From Gaiellales bacterium (GTDB lineage: Bacteria > Actinomycetota > Thermoleophilia > Gaiellales > F1-60-MAGs149): DNA of 12,516 nt. The stretch covers positions 1 through 12,516 of the forward strand of contig JAURLF010000210.1 in the NCBI GenBank assembly GCA_030831375.1. The letters run 5' to 3'. Positions 1 to 6,729 of this stretch are shown here, one piece after another. The notes under the pieces are model-generated. The model saw only the letters and a program-made list of their open reading frames with translations. It searched no databases and had not been told where the DNA came from. A program made the translations under genes and the position numbers. Position 1 is the stretch's first letter. Every line of letters starts with the position of its first letter.

Positions 1-174
1 GGCGTGGGTCGCGCGCCGGCCCGTCGACCGCAGCCCAGCCGACGCCGCCCGCTAGGGGCGGGCCCCGGCCGGGGCCGCGCATCGCGTGCAGAGCTGCGGC
101 GACGAGACCTGCGCACCCCTTCACGGCGTCGACGCGCGCGAGCTCGCCGACCTCACCTGCGTCTGGCTCGCGAA
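1..174. other. Left-edge stretch with no confident gene
   Basis: No convincing gene can be assigned here. A plus-strand frame open from the left edge ends at a TAG at 53-55, giving about 17 residues. This could be the tail of a rightward gene convergent with the operon, but it is too short to identify. A plus-strand frame opening with GTG near 86 gives a plausible-looking start (Cys-Gly-Asp-Glu-Thr-Cys) but then runs straight through the antisense of the next gene, so I do not call it. A 16-bp G+C palindrome lies at 61-76. Confidence 0.4.
61..76. repeat. 16-bp perfect G+C palindrome
   Basis: GGCCCCGGCCGGGGCC reads the same on both strands and lies 5 nt after the TAG at 53-55. As RNA it could form a 6-bp stem with a GGCC loop in either direction. 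It could be a simple terminator between a rightward gene ending at 55 and the leftward operon, or just a chance product of extreme G+C. There is no T-run on either side. Confidence 0.4.
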
Positions 175-202
175 GGCGGGCGCCGCGAGCGCGGCGCCCG
201 CC
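175..202 (-). terminator. Stem-loop terminator of the leftward operon
   Basis: A perfect 12-bp inverted repeat (GGCGGGCGCCGC and its complement) flanks a 4-nt loop at 187-190. It begins 6 nt beyond the stop codon of the last gene of the leftward operon. No U-tract follows, but U-poor hairpins are common as terminators in high-GC Actinomycetota. The position immediately after the last gene and the perfect pairing support the call. Transcript 3' ends have not been seen. Confidence 0.65.
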
Positions 203-208
203 GCCCGC

Positions 209-1471
209 TCACAGGGACGCGCTGAAGACCCGCTCGAGCTCGGCCTCGCCGATCGCGAGCGGCGCGCAGGCCAGGAGGCGCTGCTGCAGCATCGCCCCGG
301 CCACGAGGTCGGGGATGTCGTCGGCCGTGTAGCCGACCTCCGTGATCGTGGTCGGGCAGCCGATGTCGGCCATCAGCTGCCGCGTCGCGCGGGCCAGCGC
401 GTCGTGGTCGTCGGCGGCCACCGGCTGGCCGGTGAGGAGCTCGGCGGCGCGCCGGCAGCGCTCCGGCACGGCCGCTTCGACGAGCGCGAACGCGGCGGGC
501 GCCGTGATCGCGCAGGCCAGCCCGTGCGGCACGAACTTCGCCTCGCCGGGATAGCCCGGCGGCGACCAGGCGTGCTTGAGGCCCGCGATCGGGTACGAGC
601 AGGCGTGCGGCACGTGGACGCCCGCGTTGCCGAAGCCGATGCCGGCCGCCATCGCGGCGAGCATCATGCCCTCGCGCGCCTCCAGGTCGGAGCCGTCGGC
701 GACGGCGCGGCGCAGGTGCCGGCCGACCAGCTCGATCGCCCGCTCGACCCACACGTCCGCCATCGGCGCGGCGCCCTGGTAGTTCGGGCGCTGGGCCGGC
801 GAGGCCGGCTTCGGGCGCTCCGTGTACGGGATCGAGGTGTACGCCTCCGCCGCGTGCAGCAGCGCGTCGATCCCCGACGCCGCCGTCACGCCGGCCGGCA
901 GGCCGAGCGTCAGGGCCGGGTCGCAGAGCGCGACGCGCGGGCGCAGGAACGGGTGCGCGATGCCGGTCTTGACGCGCTCGGCCTTGAGGTCGAGCACGGC
1001 GACCGCGGTCACCTCGGAGCCGGTGCCGGACGTCGTCGGCACGGCGATCACGGGCATGATCGGCCCGGGCGGGACGCGCGCGCCGCCGAGCGGCGCGTTG
1101 ATCCAGTCGCGCAGGGGCCCGCCGTGCGTGGCGATCAGGGCCGCCACCTTGGCCGTGTCGAGCGCGGAGCCGCCGCCGACGCCGAGGACGCCGTCGACAC
1201 CGGCGGCGATCGCCGCGTCGGCGGCCTCCTGCATCGACGCCTCGGTCGGCTCGCCCGTCGGCACGGCGTGCACGACGACCTCGATGCCGTCGGCGCGGAC
1301 CGCGTCGGCGATCGGGTCGACGATGCCGCTGTCGGCGAGGAAGCGGTCGGTGACGAGCAGCGCGCGCGTGACCGCGTGCTGCTTGAGGTGGTGGCCCGCC
1401 TCGAGCGCCGCGCCCGCGCCGAGCGCGATCGCGGGCATGAACAGGACGCTGACGGTCTCGCGGCCGCTCAC
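209..1471 (-). CDS. Iron-containing alcohol dehydrogenase, hydroxyacid-oxoacid transhydrogenase (HOT) type
   Basis: A 420-residue group III (iron-dependent) dehydrogenase. The NAD-binding motif GGGSALDTAK is at about 99-108 and the TTSGTGSE motif at 146-153. The probable metal ligands are Asp202, His206, His286 and His316. The stretch from residue 278 (GIGFGNAGVH) through CSYPIAG to VPHG (to 317), with the long insertion between the last two histidines, matches what I recall of mitochondrial HOT (ADHFE1), not FucO-type or maleylacetate reductase members. HOT oxidises a hydroxyacid such as 4-hydroxybutyrate to the semialdehyde while reducing 2-oxoglutarate, using tightly bound cofactor. The start is taken as GTG at 1471, whose GTGA overlaps the stop of the upstream lyase gene; an ATG at 1507 would give 12 extra residues and a longer overlap. 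It is last in the operon. The family is secure; the substrate is inferred. Confidence 0.85.
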   Translation of the reverse strand: MSGRETVSVLFMPAIALGAGAALEAGHHLKQHAVTRALLVTDRFLADSGIVDPIADAVRADGIEVVVHAVPTGEPTEASMQEAADAAIAAGVDGVLGVGGGSALDTAKVAALIATHGGPLRDWINAPLGGARVPPGPIMPVIAVPTTSGTGSEVTAVAVLDLKAERVKTGIAHPFLRPRVALCDPALTLGLPAGVTAASGIDALLHAAEAYTSIPYTERPKPASPAQRPNYQGAAPMADVWVERAIELVGRHLRRAVADGSDLEAREGMMLAAMAAGIGFGNAGVHVPHACSYPIAGLKHAWSPPGYPGEAKFVPHGLACAITAPAAFALVEAAVPERCRRAAELLTGQPVAADDHDALARATRQLMADIGCPTTITEVGYTADDIPDLVAGAMLQQRLLACAPLAIGEAELERVFSASL

Positions 1472-2328
1472 TTCACACCTCGCAGCCGATCCTCGTAGGA
1501 GTCCCACTCGTCCTTGCCGAGGACGCCGTTGATCTCGTCGAACGGCATCATCCGGTGGACGATCCCGGTCGTCGAGCCCTCCGCCCTCAGCTGCGCCGCG
1601 AGGTCCTTCGTGGACTGGGCGGCCGCGAACAGGGTCGACGAGGGGTAGATGACGAGCCCGAAGCCGAGCTCCTGGAAGCGCTGCGCGCCGAGGTCGGGCG
1701 TCTTGCCGTGCTCGGACACGTTGACCATCAGGACGGCGTCGATGCCGCCGGAGGCGATCGCCCTGAGGTCGTCCTCGGAGGTGGGGGCGTCGATGAAGAT
1801 CACGTCCGCGCCCGCGTCGGCGTACATCCGCGAGCGGGCGATCGCGTCGTCGAGGCCCGTCACCGCCGTCGCGTCGGAGCGGGCGATGATGACCGTCCCC
1901 GGGTCGCGGCGGGCGTCGAGGGCGGCGCGCAGCTTGACGACCATCTCGTCGGCCGGGATCACCTTCTTGCCCTCCATGTGCCCGCAGCGCTTCGGGAACA
2001 CCTGGTCCTCGAACTGGATCGCCGCGGCGCCCGCGGCCTCCAGCTCGCGCACCGTGTGGATCACCTGCGGCACCTCGCCGTAGCCCGTGTCGGCATCGGC
2101 GATGACGGGGACGTCGACCGCGTTCGTCATGCGGCGCAGGTGGTCGACCATGTCGGTCAGCGTCGTGATCCCGAGGTCGGGCAGGGCGAAGGCCGCCGCC
2201 GAGGCGGCGTAGCCGCCCCGGTAGACGGCCTCGAAGCCCGCCTGCTCGAGCAGGCGCGCCGTCAGCGCGTCGTACGCCCCGGGCGCGACGAGGATCTCGC
2301 CGCTCTGCAGCCGCTCGCGCAGGCCCAC
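1468..2328 (-). CDS. Isocitrate lyase/PEP mutase-family C-C lyase
   Basis: A 286-residue TIM-barrel lyase of the isocitrate lyase/PEP mutase superfamily, close to the usual length of methylisocitrate or dimethylmalate lyases. Visible signatures are the Mg-binding segment DADTGYG (78-84), FED at 106-108 and the flexible-loop motif KRCGH (113-117). Cys115 is the expected catalytic acid, which argues for a 2-hydroxy-dicarboxylate lyase over a phosphonomutase. Such enzymes split substrates like methylisocitrate, dimethylmalate or citramalate-type acids into a 2-oxoacid (pyruvate or glyoxylate) plus a carboxylate. The start is GTG, one nt after the stop of the SnoaL-like gene (TGACGTG), with GAGGGA about 5 nt upstream. 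Its stop overlaps the start of the HOT-type gene, so the two are probably co-translated. It is probably not a housekeeping isocitrate lyase, which is much longer. Confidence 0.88.
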   Translation of the reverse strand: MGLRERLQSGEILVAPGAYDALTARLLEQAGFEAVYRGGYAASAAAFALPDLGITTLTDMVDHLRRMTNAVDVPVIADADTGYGEVPQVIHTVRELEAAGAAAIQFEDQVFPKRCGHMEGKKVIPADEMVVKLRAALDARRDPGTVIIARSDATAVTGLDDAIARSRMYADAGADVIFIDAPTSEDDLRAIASGGIDAVLMVNVSEHGKTPDLGAQRFQELGFGLVIYPSSTLFAAAQSTKDLAAQLRAEGSTTGIVHRMMPFDEINGVLGKDEWDSYEDRLRGVK

Positions 2329-2329
2329 G

Positions 2330-2725
2330 TCAGTCCCTCAGGGGCGAGACGCCGTCGATCCACACGATCACGCGGGAGAACAGGCCCGCGTCGTCGAACG
2401 TGAAGAAGTTGCAGGTCGTCACGTGGTCGGGGGAGCCGTCGGTCTTGACGTGCGGGCACGACTGCTCCGTCGACGCCCTCCCGGCCGCCTCGTCGACGAC
2501 GAGGTTCGTGATGTTGTGCTCGATGTGCGAGTAGTCGCCGAAGAAGTTCCCGAACATCTGGCGGATGCCGTCGTGCCCCTCGAACGTGATGTGGGCGGAC
2601 TGGATCGTGAACGTGGCGTCCGGCGCGAAGAACGCCAGCGCCCCCTCCATGTCCTTGCGGTCGACGGCGTCGAAGTAGGCGCCGGGCGCGGCCGACAGGT
2701 GCGCACGGTCGTTCCCGAGGCCCAT
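2330..2725 (-). CDS. SnoaL/NTF2-like protein
   Basis: A 131-residue protein with the small alpha+beta cone fold signature of the SnoaL/NTF2 superfamily. An N-terminal helix (YFDAVDRKDMEGALAFF) is followed by the APDATFTI strand, an FEGHDGIRQMF helix and C-terminal strands ending WIDGVSPLRD. The fold serves polyketide cyclases, ketosteroid-type isomerases, epoxide hydrolases, dehydratases and non-catalytic ligand binders, so the reaction cannot be named. The start is ATG at 2725, whose A overlaps the stop of the MaoC gene (TGATG), implying translational coupling. Extending the frame upstream gives arginine-rich sequence antisense-like in character, so the longer start is rejected. Its position between a hydratase and a lyase suggests it handles an intermediate of the same pathway. 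Confidence 0.8.
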   Translation of the reverse strand: MGLGNDRAHLSAAPGAYFDAVDRKDMEGALAFFAPDATFTIQSAHITFEGHDGIRQMFGNFFGDYSHIEHNITNLVVDEAAGRASTEQSCPHVKTDGSPDHVTTCNFFTFDDAGLFSRVIVWIDGVSPLRD

Positions 2726-3240
2726 CAGACCTGCCACTCGGCGTCGGTGACGGGGAACACGTCGGGCGACTTGGCGCCCTCGCGCTTGTAGATCATCATC
2801 TTGCGGCGGAACTCGCAGATGACCTCCTTGCGCTGGTTGAGGCCGCGCGTGCGGATGCCGACGATGCCGACGTAGGGGCGGCTCGACGACTCGCGCTTCT
2901 CCAGCACCTCGGACTCGCACCAGATCGTGTCGCCGACGAAGACGGGGTTCGGCAGGCGGATGTCGTCCCAGGCGAGGTTCGCCATCGCGTTCTCCGACAC
3001 GTCCGTCACGGACAGGCCCGTGACGAGGGCCACGGTGAAGGCCGAGTTGACGAGCACCTTCCCGAACGGCGAGGCCTCGCCGAAGGGGTTGTTGAAGTGG
3101 ACCTGGTTCGTGTTCAGCGTGAGGTTCGTGAACCAGATGTTGTCGGTCTCCGTGACCGTGCGGCCGAGGCGGCTGCGGTACACGTCCCCGACCTCGAAGT
3201 CCTCGTAGAAGCGGCCTTCCCAGCCCTTGACGACGCCCAT
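2725..3240 (-). CDS. MaoC-family enoyl-CoA hydratase (mesaconyl/itaconyl-CoA hydratase-like)
   Basis: A 171-residue single hotdog-fold MaoC protein. After an entry segment (FYEDFEVGDVY) comes NTNQVHFNNPF at 43-53, then FGKVLVNS (59-66) and the VTGLSVTDVSENAMANLAWDD region, which resembles the subgroup annotated as mesaconyl-CoA hydratase. His48 matches the catalytic histidine of R-hydratases, but the usual Asp is Asn43. The expected role is reversible water addition to a 2-enoyl-CoA, perhaps a branched C4-C6 dicarboxylyl-CoA; this is inference from the subgroup. A strong AGGAGGT ribosome site lies 9 nt before the ATG, one of the best in the operon, after a 43-nt gap from the acetamidase-family gene. 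This gene may therefore be translated at a higher rate. Confidence 0.85.
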   Translation of the reverse strand: MGVVKGWEGRFYEDFEVGDVYRSRLGRTVTETDNIWFTNLTLNTNQVHFNNPFGEASPFGKVLVNSAFTVALVTGLSVTDVSENAMANLAWDDIRLPNPVFVGDTIWCESEVLEKRESSSRPYVGIVGIRTRGLNQRKEVICEFRRKMMIYKREGAKSPDVFPVTDAEWQV

Positions 3241-3249
3241 GTGCTCGTG

Positions 3250-3256
3250 ACCTCCT
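3250..3256 (-). promoter_or_regulatory. Strong ribosome binding site of the MaoC gene
   Basis: AGGAGGT, 9 nt from the ATG at 3240. It lies inside the largest gap within the operon (43 nt), so this gene starts translation independently and not by coupling to the gene before it. Confidence 0.75.
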
Positions 3257-3283
3257 GGTCGGTTCTCTCGTTGGGTTTCGCGG

Positions 3284-4390
3284 CTACCCGCGCTGCGGTC
3301 GGATCTCGGTGAAGACGTCGAGCGGGCACAGGGCCGACACGACGGGGTGGGGGATGTCGACGACCTCCGAGATCCTCAGGTCGACGGTGGCCGAGCAGAG
3401 CACGTACGCCTGCTCGGGGCTGAGCCCGGCCTCGTCGCCGAGCCAGCGGATCATCAGCGCGATCGCGTTGCGCGCGCAGAGGGTCAGGTCCATCGGGTGC
3501 ACGGCGCCCTCGCCGTCGATCGGCAGGCCCGTGGTGGAGACGTGGCGGCGCGCCCGGAAGGCGGGCTCCGTCGACTCGACGAGCGGCGTCAGCGGGCGGT
3601 GGCGCACCTCGCGCCGCGGCGTGACGCGGATCCGCGCCTGGCCGTGGCACTCGATCGCGGTCCCGCAGACCTCGCCGTCGCCCTGCGAGAAGTGGATGTC
3701 GCCGAGGGACAGCATGGCGCCCGGCACGTCGACGGGGAAGAACACCCGCGAGCCGGAGCGCACCTGCATCACGTCGAGGTTGCCGCCGAGCTCGCGCGGC
3801 GGGATCGTGCGCGCGCCCGTCGAGGCGTAGGGCTCGAGCACGGGCGCGGCGCCGTCGGGCGACGGCGGCAGCGCGGCCTCGCCGACCGCGGCCTCGCGCG
3901 CCGTCCACTCGGCGAGCCGCGCGGGCGACGGGGCGACGCCGATCACGCCGATGAAGGCGTCCTCGGGGATCGCGACGCCCGGCATGCGGCCGCTCGTCGC
4001 GAGGCCGTCGTGGAGGCCCCAGGTGACGAGGTACGGGTCGGGGAAGCGGTCGGCGAGCAGGCCGAAGCCGGGGATCACCGGGGTCGAGCCGAACGTGTCG
4101 GTGCGCACCTCGAGCACCTCGACCTCGAGCACGTCGCCCGGCTCGGCGCCCTCCACGTAGATCGGGCCCGTCATCGGGTGGTTGCGCCCGAAGTCCATCA
4201 GCGGCAGGTCCGCGTCGACCGTCGTGGGCACGACCTGGCCGTCGAGGCCGTCGCGGCAGTCGACGACGATCTCGTCGCCGGGCTGCACGACGAGCGCGGG
4301 CTCGAGGTCGGGGTGCCAGCGGTTGTGGCCCGTGTCGGGCAGCTCGGCGAGCGGCCGGCGCACCGGCGGGTCGAGGCGGTGCTCGGCCAT
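3284..4390 (-). CDS. Acetamidase/formamidase family protein
   Basis: A 368-residue protein of the FmdA/AmdA family, near full family length. Recognisable blocks are DGQVVPTT, the segment MTGPIYVEGAEPGDVLEVEV, PGFG, the IPPRELGGNLDV block and the IHFSQGDGEVCGTAIE block with the conserved His, Asp and Glu. Characterised members hydrolyse formamide or acetamide to ammonia and the acid; many homologues in catabolic operons have unknown substrates. The start is ATG at 4390, sharing one base with the stop of the GAF gene (TGATG), so the two are probably translationally coupled. Open frame continues upstream of the ATG, but there it reads through the GAF gene and is not used. In this acyl-CoA context it may release ammonia from an amide intermediate, but that is inference. 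Confidence 0.87.
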   Translation of the reverse strand: MAEHRLDPPVRRPLAELPDTGHNRWHPDLEPALVVQPGDEIVVDCRDGLDGQVVPTTVDADLPLMDFGRNHPMTGPIYVEGAEPGDVLEVEVLEVRTDTFGSTPVIPGFGLLADRFPDPYLVTWGLHDGLATSGRMPGVAIPEDAFIGVIGVAPSPARLAEWTAREAAVGEAALPPSPDGAAPVLEPYASTGARTIPPRELGGNLDVMQVRSGSRVFFPVDVPGAMLSLGDIHFSQGDGEVCGTAIECHGQARIRVTPRREVRHRPLTPLVESTEPAFRARRHVSTTGLPIDGEGAVHPMDLTLCARNAIALMIRWLGDEAGLSPEQAYVLCSATVDLRISEVVDIPHPVVSALCPLDVFTEIRPQRG

Positions 4391-4842
4391 CAGTCGCCCA
4401 CGAGCTCCCAGATGCGGTCGGCGGCGTGCCGGCACCAGCGCCGCTCGATGTCGGACCAGGTCCGCGGCGCGACGAGGTCGTGCACCGACAGGAGCAGCAC
4501 GATCCCGCCGGAGCGGTCGCGGACGGCGGTCACGATCTGCGCCTTCATGCCGCCGAAGAGCTCGAGCATCGCCTGGAAGCCCGGGTCGTCCGTGGCCGCG
4601 ACGCAGTCGTCCTGGGCGACCTGCTCGGCGCCGGCCTGCATGGCCAGCACGACGGGCTGCGTCGACATGTCGAGGGTGGGGGTGTCGCGGATCGAGGCCG
4701 CGCCCGCGCCGAGCCACTCGTGGGCGACGGGGAAGACGGCGTCGTCGGCCTCGAGGCGCACGGTCACGCGCTGCACCTCGAGGTCCTCGCCGAGCTCCTC
4801 GAGGATGGCGGCGACGAGGGACTCCGTCTCGGCCGCGCTCAT
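4390..4842 (-). CDS. Stand-alone GAF-domain protein
   Basis: A 150-residue protein that is essentially one GAF domain. The core strands run from VQRVTVRLEADDAVFP to KAQIVTAVRDRSGGIVLLLSVHD, and the closing helix (TWSDIERRWCRHAADRIWEL) is typical of GAF. No DNA-binding, kinase or cyclase domain is attached. GAF domains bind small ligands, nucleotides or oxidised groups, so it may sense a pathway metabolite or act as a partner of a neighbouring enzyme. The ATG at 4842 overlaps the stop of the aldo/keto reductase gene (ATGA), and its own stop overlaps the ATG of the acetamidase-family gene (TGATG), so it is expected to be made in step with both. Function unknown. Confidence 0.75.
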   Translation of the reverse strand: MSAAETESLVAAILEELGEDLEVQRVTVRLEADDAVFPVAHEWLGAGAASIRDTPTLDMSTQPVVLAMQAGAEQVAQDDCVAATDDPGFQAMLELFGGMKAQIVTAVRDRSGGIVLLLSVHDLVAPRTWSDIERRWCRHAADRIWELVGD

Positions 4843-5837
4843 TGGCGCCACTCCAGGGTGTCGTCGCGGGTCGCCTCGTCGAGGGCGGCGAGGAGGTCGG
4901 CGGGCAGGGGCTCGTCGAAGGCGGGCAGCACGTCGTCGAGCTGGTCGGCGCTCGACGCGCCGAGGATCGGCGCCGTCACCGCGGGCTGGGCGAGCACCCA
5001 GCCGACGGCGACGCGGGCCGGCTCGAGGCCGGCCTCGTCGCAGAGCGCGAAGACGCGCTCGGCGCGGTCGAAGGCGGCGTCGTTCCAGTAGCGGCGCCGG
5101 TACGTGTCGCCCGTCATGCCCGGCAGGGAGAAGCGGCCCGCGGGCGGCTCCTCGTCGGGGCGCCGGCCGCGGTGCTTGGCAGTGAGGAAGCCCCCGGCGA
5201 GCGGGTTGTACGGGATCACGCCGAGGCCCTCCGCCTGCGCGAGCGGCAGGATCGCGTGCTCCGGGTGGCGGTGCAGCAGGTTGTAGCGGGGCTGCAGGCA
5301 GCGGAACCCGTCGACGCCCATGCGGGCCGCCGCGATCTGCGCCCGGGCGGTCGCGACGGGCGAGAAGTTGCACGAGCCGCCGAACAGGATCTTGCCCTCC
5401 CGCTTGAGGTCGTCGAGGACGTCGAGCGTCTCCTCGACGGGCGTCTGCGGGTCCATCTGGTGGACCTGGAAGAGGTCGATCCAGTCGGTCCTGAGCCGCC
5501 GCAGGCTCGCCTCGACGGAGCGGCGGACGTGCAGCCGGCCGTTGCCGCGCTGGTGCGCCGCCGGCCCCATCGGGAAGTGGCACTTCGTGGCCAGCACGAC
5601 GTGGTCGCGGCGCCCCTCGAGGATGCGCCCGACGATCTCCTCCGTGAGGCCGTTGGTGGCGATGTCGGGCGGCACCGGGTAGGCGTCGGCCGTGTCCACG
5701 AACGTGACCCCGGCCTCCAGCGCGCGGTCGACGATCCGCGTCGCCTCGGCCTCATCGGCCTGGCGGCCGAACGTCATCGTGCCCAGGCACGCGCGCGAGA
5801 CGCGCAGGCCCGTGCAGCCGAGGTTGGTGGTCTCCAT
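4839..5837 (-). CDS. Aldo/keto reductase
   Basis: A 332-residue TIM-barrel NAD(P)H-dependent oxidoreductase of normal length. The catalytic tetrad is present: Asp48 and Tyr53 (FVDTADAY), Lys85 (ATKC) and His126 (FQVHQMDP). The later GGSCNFS strand and the ILGASSADQLDD segment (cofactor phosphate binding in many members) are also present. The family interconverts aldehydes or ketones and alcohols; the sequence resembles the broad bacterial group of uncertain substrate. The ATG at 5837 is preceded by a 21-nt gap from the alpha/beta hydrolase gene; its stop overlaps the GAF gene. It is most likely a carbonyl-reduction or alcohol-oxidation step in the pathway encoded by the operon. Confidence 0.9.
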   Translation of the reverse strand: METTNLGCTGLRVSRACLGTMTFGRQADEAEATRIVDRALEAGVTFVDTADAYPVPPDIATNGLTEEIVGRILEGRRDHVVLATKCHFPMGPAAHQRGNGRLHVRRSVEASLRRLRTDWIDLFQVHQMDPQTPVEETLDVLDDLKREGKILFGGSCNFSPVATARAQIAAARMGVDGFRCLQPRYNLLHRHPEHAILPLAQAEGLGVIPYNPLAGGFLTAKHRGRRPDEEPPAGRFSLPGMTGDTYRRRYWNDAAFDRAERVFALCDEAGLEPARVAVGWVLAQPAVTAPILGASSADQLDDVLPAFDEPLPADLLAALDEATRDDTLEWRQ

Positions 5838-5858
5838 GGCGGGCGCGGCCGAGTCGGG

Positions 5859-6695
5859 CTAGGCGTTGTGGACGCGCTCGCCCTGGAGGAACCGGATCAC
5901 GATGTCCGCGGACAGCTCGGGCTCCTCCATCAGGTTCGTGTGGCCCGAGCCCTCCACGATGTACATCTCGGAGCCCGCGATGTTCTCGTGGATCCAGCGC
6001 GCGCCGGCGCCGTCGGGGCCCGCCTCGATCGGGGTCAGGCAGTCCTCCGAGCCGACCATCACGAGCGTGGGCGCCGTCACCTTGGCGGCGTACGGGCGCA
6101 GGTCCATGTCGCGCATCGCGGCGCAGGCGCCGGTGAAGACGGGCACCGAGCAGTTGCGGTCGAGGACCTGCTGGATCACGCCGACCGTCTCCTCGCCCGC
6201 GGGCGTGTCGAGGAACGTCCGGCTCAGGCACTTGGTGGCGATCTCCTGCGCGAGGCCGCGGCCGCCCATGCCCTGCGCCTCGGCGAGCGCCGCCCAGACG
6301 TCCCAGTGGGCGCGCGCCATGTAGTCGGACTTGGCCATCGGGCAGTCGAGGATCAGGCGGTCGATGTACTGCGGGTGGCGGCCGGCGAAGGCCAGGGCGA
6401 CCATGCCGCCCATCGAGGTGCCGTGCACGTGCGTCTTCTCGATGCCGGCGTCGTCGAGGACCGCGGCGAGGTCGTCGGCCCAGAGGTCCATGTCGTAGTG
6501 CTGCTCGGGGCGGTCGGACAGGCCGTAGCCGCGCAGGTCCATCTCGATGACCTTGAAGTGCGGCGTCATCAGGTGCGTGACGAAGCCGAAGTTCTCGTGG
6601 GCGAAGCCCGCGCCGCCGATCTGCAGCAGGTGCTGCTCGCCGTCGCCGTGGACGTCGTACCAGATCTTGACGCCGTCGATCTCCACGTGGGACAT
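5859..6695 (-). CDS. Alpha/beta hydrolase
   Basis: A 278-residue alpha/beta-hydrolase-fold enzyme. The nucleophile elbow HGTSMGG gives Ser94, VGSED gives the acid Asp218 and GSGHTN gives His252, a complete Ser-Asp-His triad. The oxyanion region IGGAG (26-30) precedes MDLRGYGLSDRP, typical of the group containing ring-cleavage (MhpC-like), lactonase (PcaD-like) and esterase enzymes. No signal peptide is seen, so it should be cytoplasmic. The ATG is backed by a very strong GGAGGAGAGG at 6699-6708. It lies 34 nt after the acyl-CoA dehydrogenase gene. It may hydrolyse an ester, lactone, thioester or C-C bond of the substrate; the family does not decide which. Confidence 0.88.
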   Translation of the reverse strand: MSHVEIDGVKIWYDVHGDGEQHLLQIGGAGFAHENFGFVTHLMTPHFKVIEMDLRGYGLSDRPEQHYDMDLWADDLAAVLDDAGIEKTHVHGTSMGGMVALAFAGRHPQYIDRLILDCPMAKSDYMARAHWDVWAALAEAQGMGGRGLAQEIATKCLSRTFLDTPAGEETVGVIQQVLDRNCSVPVFTGACAAMRDMDLRPYAAKVTAPTLVMVGSEDCLTPIEAGPDGAGARWIHENIAGSEMYIVEGSGHTNLMEEPELSADIVIRFLQGERVHNA

Positions 6696-6729
6696 GGTCC
6701 TCTCCTCCGTCCGGGGGTCCGCCGCGAGC

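Noticed and set aside
86..1498. A 470-codon plus-strand frame starting with GTG, its first residues looking protein-like
   Set aside because: Beyond the first 40 residues it is the antisense of the HOT-type dehydrogenase. The first part is too short to identify, so no gene is called.
3284..4717. A longer amidase-family protein starting inside the GAF gene
   Set aside because: The extra N terminus is in another frame of the GAF gene; the homologous region begins at the ATG at 4390, which overlaps the GAF stop as TGATG.
3347..5185. A 612-codon plus-strand open frame
   Set aside because: It is antisense to the amidase-family, GAF and reductase genes, has a biased composition, and shows no fold signature.
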